Shown one piece after another: positions 49,085 through 56,982 of a stretch of 64,000 nt of DNA. Where the stretch lies: assembly GCF_003112555.1 (NCBI RefSeq), contig NZ_BEWB01000004.1, positions 434,001 to 498,000 on the forward strand, read 5' to 3'. The notes beneath the pieces are model-generated. The model searched no databases. It saw only the letters and a list, made by a program, of their open reading frames with translations, and was not told the DNA's origin. The position numbers and the translations under genes were made by a program. The stretch's first letter is position 1. Each line of letters opens with the position of its first letter. Source of the stretch: Streptomyces coelicoflavus (GTDB taxonomy: Bacteria > Actinomycetota > Actinomycetes > Streptomycetales > Streptomycetaceae).

Positions 49085-50893
49085 TCACTTCGTCCACGCC
49101 CACATGGCGGGATGGAAGTTGGCGAGGGAGTCCTGGGCGAACCCGCCGAGCCCGTCCCTGATCACGGAGACCTGGTAGTCGGGCTCGGGGAGCCAGATCA
49201 CGGGCAGGTCCTCGGCGAGGGCCTTGCTGTAGGCGAGCATGGCGTCGGACGACGAGGAGGTCGTCGTCCGGTCGATCAGCCGGTCCACTTCGGGGTTGGA
49301 GTAGTTGCCGAAGTTGGAGCCGCCGCCGCTCGCGAAGAGCGCGTCACCGCTGGGGTAGGCGGGGAAGTACCAGCTGCCCGCGCTGCCGAAGAAGGAGAGC
49401 TGCCACTTGCAGGCGGGGTCGTCCGGCTCGCACTGCCCGGTCTGCGAGAGGACCGAGTTGACCGGCGCGGTCTTGATCTCGAAGTCGATGCCGGTCTCCT
49501 CGAAGGAGGACTGGAGGGCGCTCATCATGTTGTCCGTCTCCGTGGAGCCGGACTGGGCGAGCACCCGCATCCTGAACTCGGTGCCCTCCTCGACCCCCTC
49601 GCCGCAGTGCCCCGCGCCCTCGCCCGGAGAGGTGCACACCATGGTGCCGTCCTGCTCGGTCCAGCCGTGGTCCGTCAGCAGCTTGCGCGCCTCGGAGTTG
49701 GAGAACGGGTACGGCTCCGCCTTCTGCTCCTCGGAGAGGAAGGCGGACGGCTGCCCCTGCGGGACGGGACCGTACGTGGGGACCGCGGTGCCGTTGTAGA
49801 GCACCTCGGACAGGGTCTTCTGGTCGACCGACTTCTGGATGGCCTGCCGGGCGTACAACTGCTTGAAGACCGGGCCCATCTCCGGGTTGTTGAAGTTGTA
49901 CGGCATGTAGGTGACGGCCCAGCCGGACCAGCGTTCGACGTGGTAGCCGAGGTCCGTGAAGGACTTCTTGATGCCGAGGTCGGAGGCCCGGATGTAGCCG
50001 TAGTCGACGGTGCCGGCCCGCAGCGCGTTCTCCTCGGCGGCCACGGTGGTGAAGGAGAGCAGGTTGATCTGCTTCACGTGGGCCGCGCCCCCGCCGTCGT
50101 ACTTCTCGTTCTCGATCAACTCGACCCGGCCGGAGGTGGAGAAGGACTTGAGCCGGTACGGTCCGCTGACCTTCTTCCACAGCGGGTCGCTCGCGTAGTG
50201 GGAGATCTTCTTGCCGGCGTCGATCAGGTACGTCCAGACCTTCTTGGCGCCGGCCGCGGTGCGGTCGAGGTCGGAGACGGGCCCCGAGTCGCTGGTCTTG
50301 TCCCACGCGTGCTGGGGCATCACACGGATCATGCTCAGCTCGTCGGCGAGCATCCACTGCCGGTTGTAGGCACGGTCGAACTCGAGGGTGAAGTGCCGGT
50401 CGTCGAGGGTCTTGAAAGAGGTCCAGACGTCCGGTGCCTTGCCCGGACTGTAGCTGGCCCACGCCTTCTTGTTCGCCCTGACCAGGTTGTACCAGAACTC
50501 GACGTCCCGGGAGGTGACCGGTTCGCCGTCGCTCCAGTGGCGGTCGCCGAGGGTGATGGTGACGCTCTTGTTGTCCGCGGCGAATTCCGCGTCCGTCGCC
50601 AGGGAGTTGTCCTTGTTCCAGCCGATCTCGCCGGCGGAGCCGTCGTAGGCGATCAAGGGCTCCCACATGGCCTGGGATATGGAGGAGTTGTTGGTGTTGA
50701 GGTGCCCCGGCGTTCCGATCGGGACGATCCAGTTGGGGGTGAAGTTCGCCGGGAGGGCGTAGTTGATCTCGTTCTTCGAGCCCGACGGGGCGGAGACACC
50801 GCCCGTGCAGCCGCTGAGCAGCACACCCACGGCCGCGCATGCGCCGGCGACGAGCGCCCGGCGTCGGCGTGTCGCTGTGCGAGCAGGGGACAT
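49085..50893 (-). CDS. Family 5 substrate-binding lipoprotein of the peptide-type ABC transporter
   Basis: This 602-aa lipoprotein (VGVLLSGCTGG, Cys at about residue 29) has the DppA/OppA-like fold, with WSDGEPVTSRDVEFWYNLVR, QHAWDKTSDSG and QAIQKSVDQKTLSEVLYNG. It captures the ligand outside the cell. The class binds peptides, but many actinobacterial members bind oligosaccharides or amino sugars; the ROK kinase in the same operon makes a sugar-containing ligand plausible. GGAGATAC precedes the ATG at 50893. It is the first gene of the leftward operon, divergent from the ROK repressor. Confidence 0.93.
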   Translation of the reverse strand: MSPARTATRRRRALVAGACAAVGVLLSGCTGGVSAPSGSKNEINYALPANFTPNWIVPIGTPGHLNTNNSSISQAMWEPLIAYDGSAGEIGWNKDNSLATDAEFAADNKSVTITLGDRHWSDGEPVTSRDVEFWYNLVRANKKAWASYSPGKAPDVWTSFKTLDDRHFTLEFDRAYNRQWMLADELSMIRVMPQHAWDKTSDSGPVSDLDRTAAGAKKVWTYLIDAGKKISHYASDPLWKKVSGPYRLKSFSTSGRVELIENEKYDGGGAAHVKQINLLSFTTVAAEENALRAGTVDYGYIRASDLGIKKSFTDLGYHVERWSGWAVTYMPYNFNNPEMGPVFKQLYARQAIQKSVDQKTLSEVLYNGTAVPTYGPVPQGQPSAFLSEEQKAEPYPFSNSEARKLLTDHGWTEQDGTMVCTSPGEGAGHCGEGVEEGTEFRMRVLAQSGSTETDNMMSALQSSFEETGIDFEIKTAPVNSVLSQTGQCEPDDPACKWQLSFFGSAGSWYFPAYPSGDALFASGGGSNFGNYSNPEVDRLIDRTTTSSSSDAMLAYSKALAEDLPVIWLPEPDYQVSVIRDGLGGFAQDSLANFHPAMWAWTK

Positions 50894-50924
50894 GTATCTC
50901 CTCCAGGTGAATGGCGTGGAGGTC

Positions 50925-50972
50925 AGCTAACGCCTGCCTCGGCGCAGGTACAAACAAAGTTGGGTAACAACT
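50925..50972 (-). promoter_or_regulatory. Promoter and candidate operator of the ABC-ROK kinase operon
   Basis: On the minus strand TTGTAC (plus-strand 50948-50953) and TTAGCT (50925-50930) are 17 bp apart. Immediately upstream of the -35 box is AGTTG-N5-CAACT (50958-50972). It is A/T-rich against the background and a good candidate site for the divergent ROK regulator. Confidence 0.5.
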
Positions 50973-51103
50973 AAGTATCTCCGGTTCTGAAAAAAGTCCG
51001 GACGCTGTCACCGTGGCGATTTACTGGGCGAATACCCATTCACGGGACGGCGTTTCAGGCGTACTGTCTGCATCGGACCGACCGTGGGGAAGTAAGTACG
51101 TAC

Positions 51104-52327
51104 ATGAATGAAATAAGTACGCGGAGCCGGAAGACGGCCGGCACCTCGGCGCTGGCGGCGCGCGCCCTCGAACTCGTCGCCTCCGGCCGGGCGACCTCCC
51201 GGGCCCAGCTCGCCGAGCTGCTCGGTGCCGCGGCCTCCAGCGTCTCGGTGGCCGTGGCCCAGCTCGTCGAGCACGGCCTGGTCGCCGAGGAGGGGACCCA
51301 GTCCTCCACCGGCGGACGCCCGCGCAAGGTGCTCAGACTCGGCGGCCAGGACGAGTTCGCCGTCGCCGCCGACCTGGGCGGCAGACACGCCCGCGTCGGA
51401 GTGGTCCTGCCGGGCGGCGAGCTGCGTGACGTCTCCACCGTGCCGCTGGTGATCGCCGAGGGCCCGCAGGCTGCCCTGACCGGCCTCGCCGCCACCCTGG
51501 AAGAGCTGGTCGAACGCCACGGCAGGGCGCGGCTGCGGGGCGTCGGACTCTCCCTGCCCGGCCCGGTCGACACCGCCACGGGACGCGTCGTGCAGCCCTC
51601 CCGCATGCCCGGCTGGAACCGCTTCCCCGTCGAGTCCTGGCTCCGGGAGCGCTTCGCGGTCCCCGCAGTCGCCGACAACGACGCGAACTGCATGGCCGTC
51701 GGCGAGCACACCGCCCGCGAGGGCCGCCACCAGCAGGTGATCATGGTGAAGACGGGCACCGCGATCGGCGCCGCCGCCCTCGTCGACGGCCGGCTCTACC
51801 GCGGCGGCACGGGTGCCGCCGGGGAGATCACCCACATCCGCATCGCCCGCGGCGACCACGTGCCCTGTTCCTGCGGCAACACCGACTGCCTGGAGACGGT
51901 CGCCTCAGGTGCCGCCCTCGTCCGGGTGCTGCGGGAGGAGGGCGTCGATGTCAGCAGCGCCGAGGACGTGGTGCGGCTGGCCACCGACGCGCACCCGGAG
52001 GCCAACCGGGCGGTGCGCAGGGCGGGGGACTACCTGGGCCAGGTGCTCGCCGCCAACGTCAACTTCTTCAACCCGGACGCCGTCTACCTGGGCGGCATCC
52101 TCTCCACCGTCGAGCCGTTCGTCGCCGCCGTCCGCAGCCAGCTGTACGAGAGCTGCCACCCGCTGGTCACCGAACACCTCGCCATCGAACGCGCCGTCCT
52201 CGGCGCCGACGCCGGCCTGCTGGGCGCCGGACAGTTCGCCCTCCAGCGGGCGCTCGCGCAGGCGCTGCGCGAGGTCGGCGGAGCCCAGCTCGACCCGGAC
52301 CGGTTCCAGACCCCCGCCACTCCCTGA
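51104..52327 (+). CDS. ROK family transcriptional regulator
   Basis: This is a 407-aa protein. An N-terminal winged helix (about 18-80, SRAQLAELLGAAASSVSVAV and STGGRPRKVLRL) is followed by a ROK sugar-sensing domain with VADNDANCMAVGE, KTGTAIGAAALVDG and an intact zinc motif CSCGNTDCLE. It lacks nothing obvious for sugar binding but is likely a repressor, not a kinase. It probably controls the divergent ABC-ROK kinase operon and perhaps the downstream M81-cutC genes. The ATG at 51104 is preceded by GGGGAAG. Confidence 0.9.
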   Translation: MNEISTRSRKTAGTSALAARALELVASGRATSRAQLAELLGAAASSVSVAVAQLVEHGLVAEEGTQSSTGGRPRKVLRLGGQDEFAVAADLGGRHARVGVVLPGGELRDVSTVPLVIAEGPQAALTGLAATLEELVERHGRARLRGVGLSLPGPVDTATGRVVQPSRMPGWNRFPVESWLRERFAVPAVADNDANCMAVGEHTAREGRHQQVIMVKTGTAIGAAALVDGRLYRGGTGAAGEITHIRIARGDHVPCSCGNTDCLETVASGAALVRVLREEGVDVSSAEDVVRLATDAHPEANRAVRRAGDYLGQVLAANVNFFNPDAVYLGGILSTVEPFVAAVRSQLYESCHPLVTEHLAIERAVLGADAGLLGAGQFALQRALAQALREVGGAQLDPDRFQTPATP

Positions 52328-52340
52328 GCGATCCCCGCAC

Positions 52341-52415
52341 CACCCGTACGAGCACCACTCGCACGAGCATCACCAGCACGAGCATCACTCGCACGAGCAC
52401 CACCCGCACGAACGA
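52341..52415 (+). repeat. Five 15-bp tandem repeats before the M81 gene
   Basis: Units start at 52341, 52356, 52371, 52386 and 52401, consensus CACNCGCACGAGCAY. Read in the frame of the downstream gene they encode His-rich pentapeptides (HSHEH type). No start codon precedes them in that frame inside the intergenic region, so they are probably untranslated. The last unit runs into the GAGGAG Shine-Dalgarno of the M81 gene. Confidence 0.75.
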
Positions 52416-52421
52416 GGAGCC

Positions 52422-53957
52422 ATGTCCCACCCCAGCACCCCCGCCTCCGCCCCCTCCCGCCGCCCGGTCGTCGCCATCGCCGGACTCGGCATCGAGTCGT
52501 CCACCTTCTCGCCCGCCCGCACCCAGGCCCCCGCCTTCCACCCCTCCCGCGGCCAGGAGGTCCTGGACCGCTACCCCTTCCTCGCCGCCGGCGAGGAGCT
52601 GCGCGAGGCGGCCGACTGGCACGGCGCCCTGGTCGGCAAGTCGCTGCCCGGCGGCACCGTCACCGCCGCGGCCTGGGAGGAACTCACCGGGGAACTCCTC
52701 ACCCGGCTCGCCGCCCTGCCCCCGCTGGACGGCCTCTGGTTCGACATCCACGGCGCCATGACCGTCGAGGGCGTCGACGACGCCGAGGCCGTGCTCCTCG
52801 AGAGGGTGCGCGCCGTCGTCGGCGACGACGTGATCGTCTCCACCTCCATGGACCTGCACGGCAACGTCTCCCGCGCCCTCGTCCACCGCAGCGACCTCAT
52901 CACGTGCTACCGGATGGCCCCGCACGAGGACCACATGGAGACCAAGGAACGAGCCGTCCGCAACCTGCTGACCCACCTCGCCTCGGGCGCCCCCCGCCCG
53001 CTGAAGGCGTGGGTGCCGGTCCCCGTCCTGCTGGCCGGTGAGCAGACCTCCACCCGGATCGAGCCCGCGAAGAGCGTGTACGGGGCCGTTCCCGAGGTCG
53101 AGGCCGACGAGGGCGTGATCGACGCGGCGATCTGGGTCGGCTACGCCTGGGCGGACGAACCCCGCAACCGGGCCGCGGTCGTCGTCACGGGCCACGACGA
53201 GCGGGCCGTGTCCGCGGGCGCCGAACGGCTCGCCCGCGGCTTCTGGGACGCCCGCCACGACTTCGACTTCGTCGCCCCCACCGGCACCTTCGACGACATC
53301 CTCGACGAGGCCCTGGCCGGCGAGCGACGCCCGTACTACGTCAGCGACACCGGCGACAACCCGACCGCGGGCGGCGCCGGCGACGTCACCTGGGGCCTGG
53401 CACGCCTGCTCGCCCGCCCCGAGTTCCAGAAGGAGGACGGGCCGACCGTCCTGTACGCCTCGGTGCCGGGCCCCGAGGCCGTCCGGCACGCCGCCGAAGC
53501 GGGCGTCGGCGCCACGGTGACGGTGACGGCGGGCGCCGAGGTCGACGACCGCCACGCCGGACCCGTCACCCTCACCGGTGTCGTGCACGCCGTCCGGCTC
53601 GGCGACCGCGACGCCCGCACCGAGGTCGTCGTACGCGTCGGCAGCGCCTACGTGATCCTCACCGAGCTGCGCAAGCCCTACCACCACGAGCACGACTTCA
53701 CCGGCCTGGACCTCGACCCGCGCGGCGCCGACGTCGTCGTCGTGAAGATCGGCTACCTGGAGCCCGAGCTGTTCGCCATGGCCGCCGACTGGAAGATGGC
53801 CCTCACCCCGGGAGGCGTCGACCAGGACCTGGTCCGCCTCGGCCACCACCGCGTCCGCCGGCCCCTGTTCCCCTTCGACCCCGCCATGGCCGACCCGGAC
53901 CTGACCGCCCGCCTGATCCCGGCCGCCGACCGGCCGCTGACCGGGGACGACGAATGA
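52422..53957 (+). CDS. M81 family metallopeptidase (MlrC-like)
   Basis: This 511-aa protein has the DUF1485/MlrC hallmarks: GIESSTFSP, WFDIHGAMTVEG (metal-binding D and H), SMDLHGNVSRALV, YRMAPHEDHMETKERA and DTGDNPTAGGAGD. The founding member, MlrC, degrades linearised microcystin fragments; relatives are widespread and mostly uncharacterised. The ATG at 52422 has GAGGAG upstream. It overlaps cutC by ATGA and follows the ROK regulator gene, so it probably belongs to the same catabolic unit. Confidence 0.88.
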   Translation: MSHPSTPASAPSRRPVVAIAGLGIESSTFSPARTQAPAFHPSRGQEVLDRYPFLAAGEELREAADWHGALVGKSLPGGTVTAAAWEELTGELLTRLAALPPLDGLWFDIHGAMTVEGVDDAEAVLLERVRAVVGDDVIVSTSMDLHGNVSRALVHRSDLITCYRMAPHEDHMETKERAVRNLLTHLASGAPRPLKAWVPVPVLLAGEQTSTRIEPAKSVYGAVPEVEADEGVIDAAIWVGYAWADEPRNRAAVVVTGHDERAVSAGAERLARGFWDARHDFDFVAPTGTFDDILDEALAGERRPYYVSDTGDNPTAGGAGDVTWGLARLLARPEFQKEDGPTVLYASVPGPEAVRHAAEAGVGATVTVTAGAEVDDRHAGPVTLTGVVHAVRLGDRDARTEVVVRVGSAYVILTELRKPYHHEHDFTGLDLDPRGADVVVVKIGYLEPELFAMAADWKMALTPGGVDQDLVRLGHHRVRRPLFPFDPAMADPDLTARLIPAADRPLTGDDE

Positions 53958-54742
53958 GCCCCCGACCCAGCCTCGAGATCGCCGTCGTCTCCCCGGCCGG
54001 CGCCCGCACCGCCCGCGAGAACGGGGCGGACCGCGTCGAGCTGTGCACCGCACTGGAACTCGGCGGCCTGACCCCCTCGACCGCGACGGTCGAGGCGGCC
54101 GTCGAGTCCGGGCCGCCCGTCCACGTCCTCGTCCGCTGCCGCCCCGGCGACTTCGTGTACGACGCCGAGGAGATCGCCCTGATGGCCGCCGAGGTGCGCA
54201 GCGCCCTGCGCGCGGGCGCCCGCGGCGTCGTCGTCGGGGCGCTGACCGCGGACGGCGGTCTCGACACCAGCGCCCTCACCGCCCTCGCCGACGCGGCTCG
54301 GGACACCGACCCCGCCGCTCAGGTCACGCTGCATCGCGCGGTCGACCAGGCGAGCGATCCCGTGGCCGCCGTCGCGGCGCTGCCGGGGCTCGGCATCACC
54401 CGCGTCCTCACCTCCGGCGGCGCGCCCACCGCGATCGGGGGAAGCACGGTGCTGGGCGCCATGGCCGCGGCAGCTCCCGGGACCGACGTGGCCGCCGGGG
54501 GCGGAGTACGGACGGACGACATCGCCGCTCTGCTGGCGGCGGGCGCCACCTCGGTGCACCTCTCCGCCAAGACCCGGGCGACCCCCCGGCGCGCGGCCGG
54601 CTGGGTGCCCCTCGGCGCCGGCGGCACCTCGGCCGACGACGACACCCACTTCCTCACCGACGGCACCGTCGTCGCGGCGGCCAGGAGAGCGCTCGACGAC
54701 GCCGCCGCACGGAGTGAGGAGGTCCCGGGCACCCCTCGGTGA
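53954..54742 (+). CDS. cutC: CutC family protein
   Basis: This 262-aa TIM-barrel protein begins LEIAVVSPAGARTARENGAD and RVELCTALELGGLTPS. It also carries VRCRPGDFVYDAEEI, VTLHRAVDQASDP and RVLTSGGAPTAIGG, all family signatures. CutC was named for copper homeostasis, but that role is disputed and the fold suggests an enzyme. Its ATG overlaps the M81 stop (ATGA), making co-translation likely. It converges on nothing; the AraC gene follows after 32 bp with its own promoter. Confidence 0.9.
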   Translation: MSPRPSLEIAVVSPAGARTARENGADRVELCTALELGGLTPSTATVEAAVESGPPVHVLVRCRPGDFVYDAEEIALMAAEVRSALRAGARGVVVGALTADGGLDTSALTALADAARDTDPAAQVTLHRAVDQASDPVAAVAALPGLGITRVLTSGGAPTAIGGSTVLGAMAAAAPGTDVAAGGGVRTDDIAALLAAGATSVHLSAKTRATPRRAAGWVPLGAGGTSADDDTHFLTDGTVVAAARRALDDAAARSEEVPGTPR

Positions 54743-54768
54743 CGCCCGGCGCGCCGAACCGGGACACT
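54739..54768 (+). promoter_or_regulatory. Leaderless promoter of the first AraC-type gene
   Basis: GTGACG (54739-54744) and GACACT (54763-54768) are 18 bp apart; +1 is predicted at 54775, the GTG start. The -35 box overlaps the cutC stop codon. Confidence 0.5.
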
Positions 54769-54774
54769 GGCACC

Positions 54775-55761
54775 GTGGACGCACTCGCCGGACTGCTGGA
54801 GGGCCCCAGGGCCCGTGGAGCCTTCATGATCCGCGCCTGCTTCGACCCGCCCTGGGCCGTGCGCGTCGAGGACGGGGCGCCGCTGACCGTGATGCTGATG
54901 GTCCGCGGCGACGCCTGGATCGTGCCGGACACGGGGGAGCGGCTGCGCCTGCGGGCCGGGGACCTGGCCGTCGCGCGCGGCCCCGACCCGTACGTCTGCG
55001 CCGACGACCCCGCCACCGCACCGCAGGCGGTGATCCTGCCCGGCGGTGCGTGCAGCTACCCCGACGGACGCCCCCTCAACGGCTCGATGGACCTCGGCGT
55101 ACGCACCTGGGGCGACCGCGCCGACGGCGAGGCGGTCCTGCTCATCGGCACCTACCTCGTCCGCGGCGAGATCGGCGGCCGGCTCCTCGACGCGCTGCCG
55201 CCGCTGTTGTCCCTCACCTCAGAGGCGTGGGACAACCCCCTCACACCGCTGCTGATGAACGAGGTCACGCGGGACGAACCGGGCCAGGAGGTCGTCCTGG
55301 ACCGGCTTCTGGACCTGCTGGTGATCGCCGCGCTGCGGGCCTGGTTCGCCCGGCCCTCGGCCGCGGCACCCGCCTGGTACCGGGCGCTGGGCGACCCGGT
55401 CGTCGGCCGGGCACTGCGGCTGCTCCAGGACGACCCGGCACACCCCTGGACCGTCGCGACCCTGGCCGAGCGGACCGGCGTCTCCCGCGCCGCGCTCGCC
55501 CGCCGCTTCACCGACCTGGTCGGCGAACCGCCCATGGGATACCTCACCGGCTGGCGCCTCGCCCTGGCCGCCGACCGGCTGCGCGACAGCGAGGACACCC
55601 TCGGCGCGATCGCCCGCCGGGTCGGCTACGGCAGCGCCTTCGCCCTGTCCACCGCCTTCAAGCGGGTGTACGGCGTCAGCCCGCAGGAGTACCGGGTCCC
55701 GACTCCGTCTCCGTCTGCCGCTCCCGCTCAGGCCCCGGCTCAGACCCCGGCCCCGGCGTAA
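54775..55761 (+). CDS. AraC family transcriptional regulator with cupin domain
   Basis: This 328-aa regulator has an N-terminal cupin (AraC-binding-like, about 1-150, [20 protein letters not shown]) and a C-terminal double helix-turn-helix (about 215-315; [40 protein letters not shown] and [12 protein letters not shown]). It is related to regulators that often control an adjacent oxidoreductase or VOC protein. GTG 54775 is favoured because a leaderless promoter points at it; a GTG at 54739 overlapping the cutC stop is the alternative. The C-terminus is a short Pro/Ala tract. Confidence 0.85.
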   Translation: MDALAGLLEGPRARGAFMIRACFDPPWAVRVEDGAPLTVMLMVRGDAWIVPDTGERLRLRAGDLAVARGPDPYVCADDPATAPQAVILPGGACSYPDGRPLNGSMDLGVRTWGDRADGEAVLLIGTYLVRGEIGGRLLDALPPLLSLTSEAWDNPLTPLLMNEVTRDEPGQEVVLDRLLDLLVIAALRAWFARPSAAAPAWYRALGDPVVGRALRLLQDDPAHPWTVATLAERTGVSRAALARRFTDLVGEPPMGYLTGWRLALAADRLRDSEDTLGAIARRVGYGSAFALSTAFKRVYGVSPQEYRVPTPSPSAAPAQAPAQTPAPA

Positions 55762-55771
55762 CCTGGCAGGC

Positions 55772-56455
55772 GTGTACGCGGAGCGGGCGTCCCGGCTGAC
55801 CGGCGCGGTGGTGTGGACCAACATGCCGTCCGGGTCCGGTCCCGGACGGGTCCTCCCCGACGGCTGCATGGACCTGCTCTGGTACGACGGCCGGCTCCTG
55901 GTCGCGGGCCCCGACACCCGCGCCCATGTCACCGGGAGCGCCCAGGGACCGTGGGCCGGCGTCCGCTTCTACCCCGGCACCGCACCCGCCCTGCTCGGCG
56001 TCCCCGCCGACGCCCTGCGCGACCGCCGCGTCGACCTCACCGACCTCTGGCCGGCCGACCGCGCGCGGCGCCTGACCGACCGGGTGAACGCGGCCCCCGA
56101 CCCGGCGACCGGCCTGGAGGAGGCCGCCCTGTCCCGGGCCGCCGACACCGCACCCCCGGACCCGCTTCTCGGCCGGATCGTCGCCGCCCTCGACGCGGGC
56201 CGCCCGGTCGCCGCCACCGCCGACGCGCTCGGCATCGGAGCCCGGCGCCTGCACCGCCGCTCCCTCGCGGCCTTCGGCTACGGTCCCAAGACGCTGGCCC
56301 GCGTCCTGCGTCTGCAACGTGCCCTCGCCCTGGCCAGGAACGGCACGCCCCTCGCCGAGACGGCCGCCCGGACCGGCTACGCGGACCAGGCCCATCTGGC
56401 GCGGGACGTACGCGAGTTGGCGCGTGCGACCCCCGGCGAGCTACTGCGCGGCTAG
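55772..56455 (+). CDS. AraC-type regulator with DUF6597-like N-terminus
   Basis: This is a 227-aa protein. The N-terminal DUF6597-like region reads [20 protein letters not shown] and [22 protein letters not shown]-terminal AraC helix-turn-helix (about 150-225) follows, with [20 protein letters not shown] and [26 protein letters not shown] ends 8 nt before the GTG at 55772, so it appears leaderless. The 3' end overlaps the convergent VOC gene by 15 bp. The pair AraC-VOC is common, so it may regulate that gene. Confidence 0.82.
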   Translation: MYAERASRLTGAVVWTNMPSGSGPGRVLPDGCMDLLWYDGRLLVAGPDTRAHVTGSAQGPWAGVRFYPGTAPALLGVPADALRDRRVDLTDLWPADRARRLTDRVNAAPDPATGLEEAALSRAADTAPPDPLLGRIVAALDAGRPVAATADALGIGARRLHRRSLAAFGYGPKTLARVLRLQRALALARNGTPLAETAARTGYADQAHLARDVRELARATPGELLRG

Positions 56456-56839
56456 CGGCGCGAACAGGTCGACGCCGTGGCCGTCGGGGTCGTTGACGAC
56501 GGCGTACCGCTGCCCCCAGGGAGCGTCCCAGGGCTCGCGCTCGCCCTTGCACCCGGCTCCGGTCAGTTCGTCGTAGAAGGCGTCCACCTCGGCGGGCGTG
56601 TCGCACAGCAGGGCGAGCGAGTGCCGCCCGCCCCCGGCCGGCGGCTGCCACCCCGGCGTGAAGGAACGGACGGACTCCTCGGTGTCCAGCAGCAGCCGGA
56701 TCCCGCCCGGCAACCCGGCCTCGGCGTGCGGCTGCTCCTCGCAGCCCGGCGGGAAGGCGAAGCCGAGCCGGCGGTAGAAGGTCACGGAGGCGGCCATGTC
56801 GGAGACGACGAGGCCGATGGCGTTGAATCGTGCGGTCAT
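56441..56839 (-). CDS. VOC family protein (glyoxalase/bleomycin-resistance fold)
   Basis: This is a 132-aa protein with paired beta-alpha-beta-beta-beta modules: [20 protein letters not shown] at the N-terminus, [20 protein letters not shown] and [16 protein letters not shown] at the C-terminus. Substrate and metal use cannot be told. TACGGT lies 7 nt before the ATG (plus-strand 56846-56851), predicting a leaderless mRNA. Its 3' end overlaps the AraC-type gene by 15 bp, an unusual tail-to-tail overlap. Confidence 0.88.
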   Translation of the reverse strand: MTARFNAIGLVVSDMAASVTFYRRLGFAFPPGCEEQPHAEAGLPGGIRLLLDTEESVRSFTPGWQPPAGGGRHSLALLCDTPAEVDAFYDELTGAGCKGEREPWDAPWGQRYAVVNDPDGHGVDLFAPLAAQ

Positions 56840-56845
56840 GACGTC

Positions 56846-56851
56846 ACCGTA
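56846..56851 (-). promoter_or_regulatory. -10 box of the VOC gene
   Basis: TACGGT on the minus strand ends 7 nt before the ATG at 56839, predicting transcription start at the start codon. Confidence 0.4.
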
Positions 56852-56907
56852 GGCGGGGACGCGGCACCGGTCTTGAAGAAAACGGACGCCGGACCGGCCC
56901 GTCACGA

Positions 56908-56953
56908 CGGCCGCCGGCCGCGGACCCGTACGGGGGACCGCGGCCGGCGGCCG
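56908..56953 (-). terminator. 16-bp hairpin ending the propeller-hydrolase operon
   Basis: 56908-56923 and 56938-56953 are perfectly complementary over 16 bp around a 14-base loop. It begins 30 bases past the stop of the last gene of the leftward four-gene operon. Confidence 0.85.
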
Positions 56954-56982
56954 GTCGCAGGCGCGGAGCTACGCTGCCGGCG

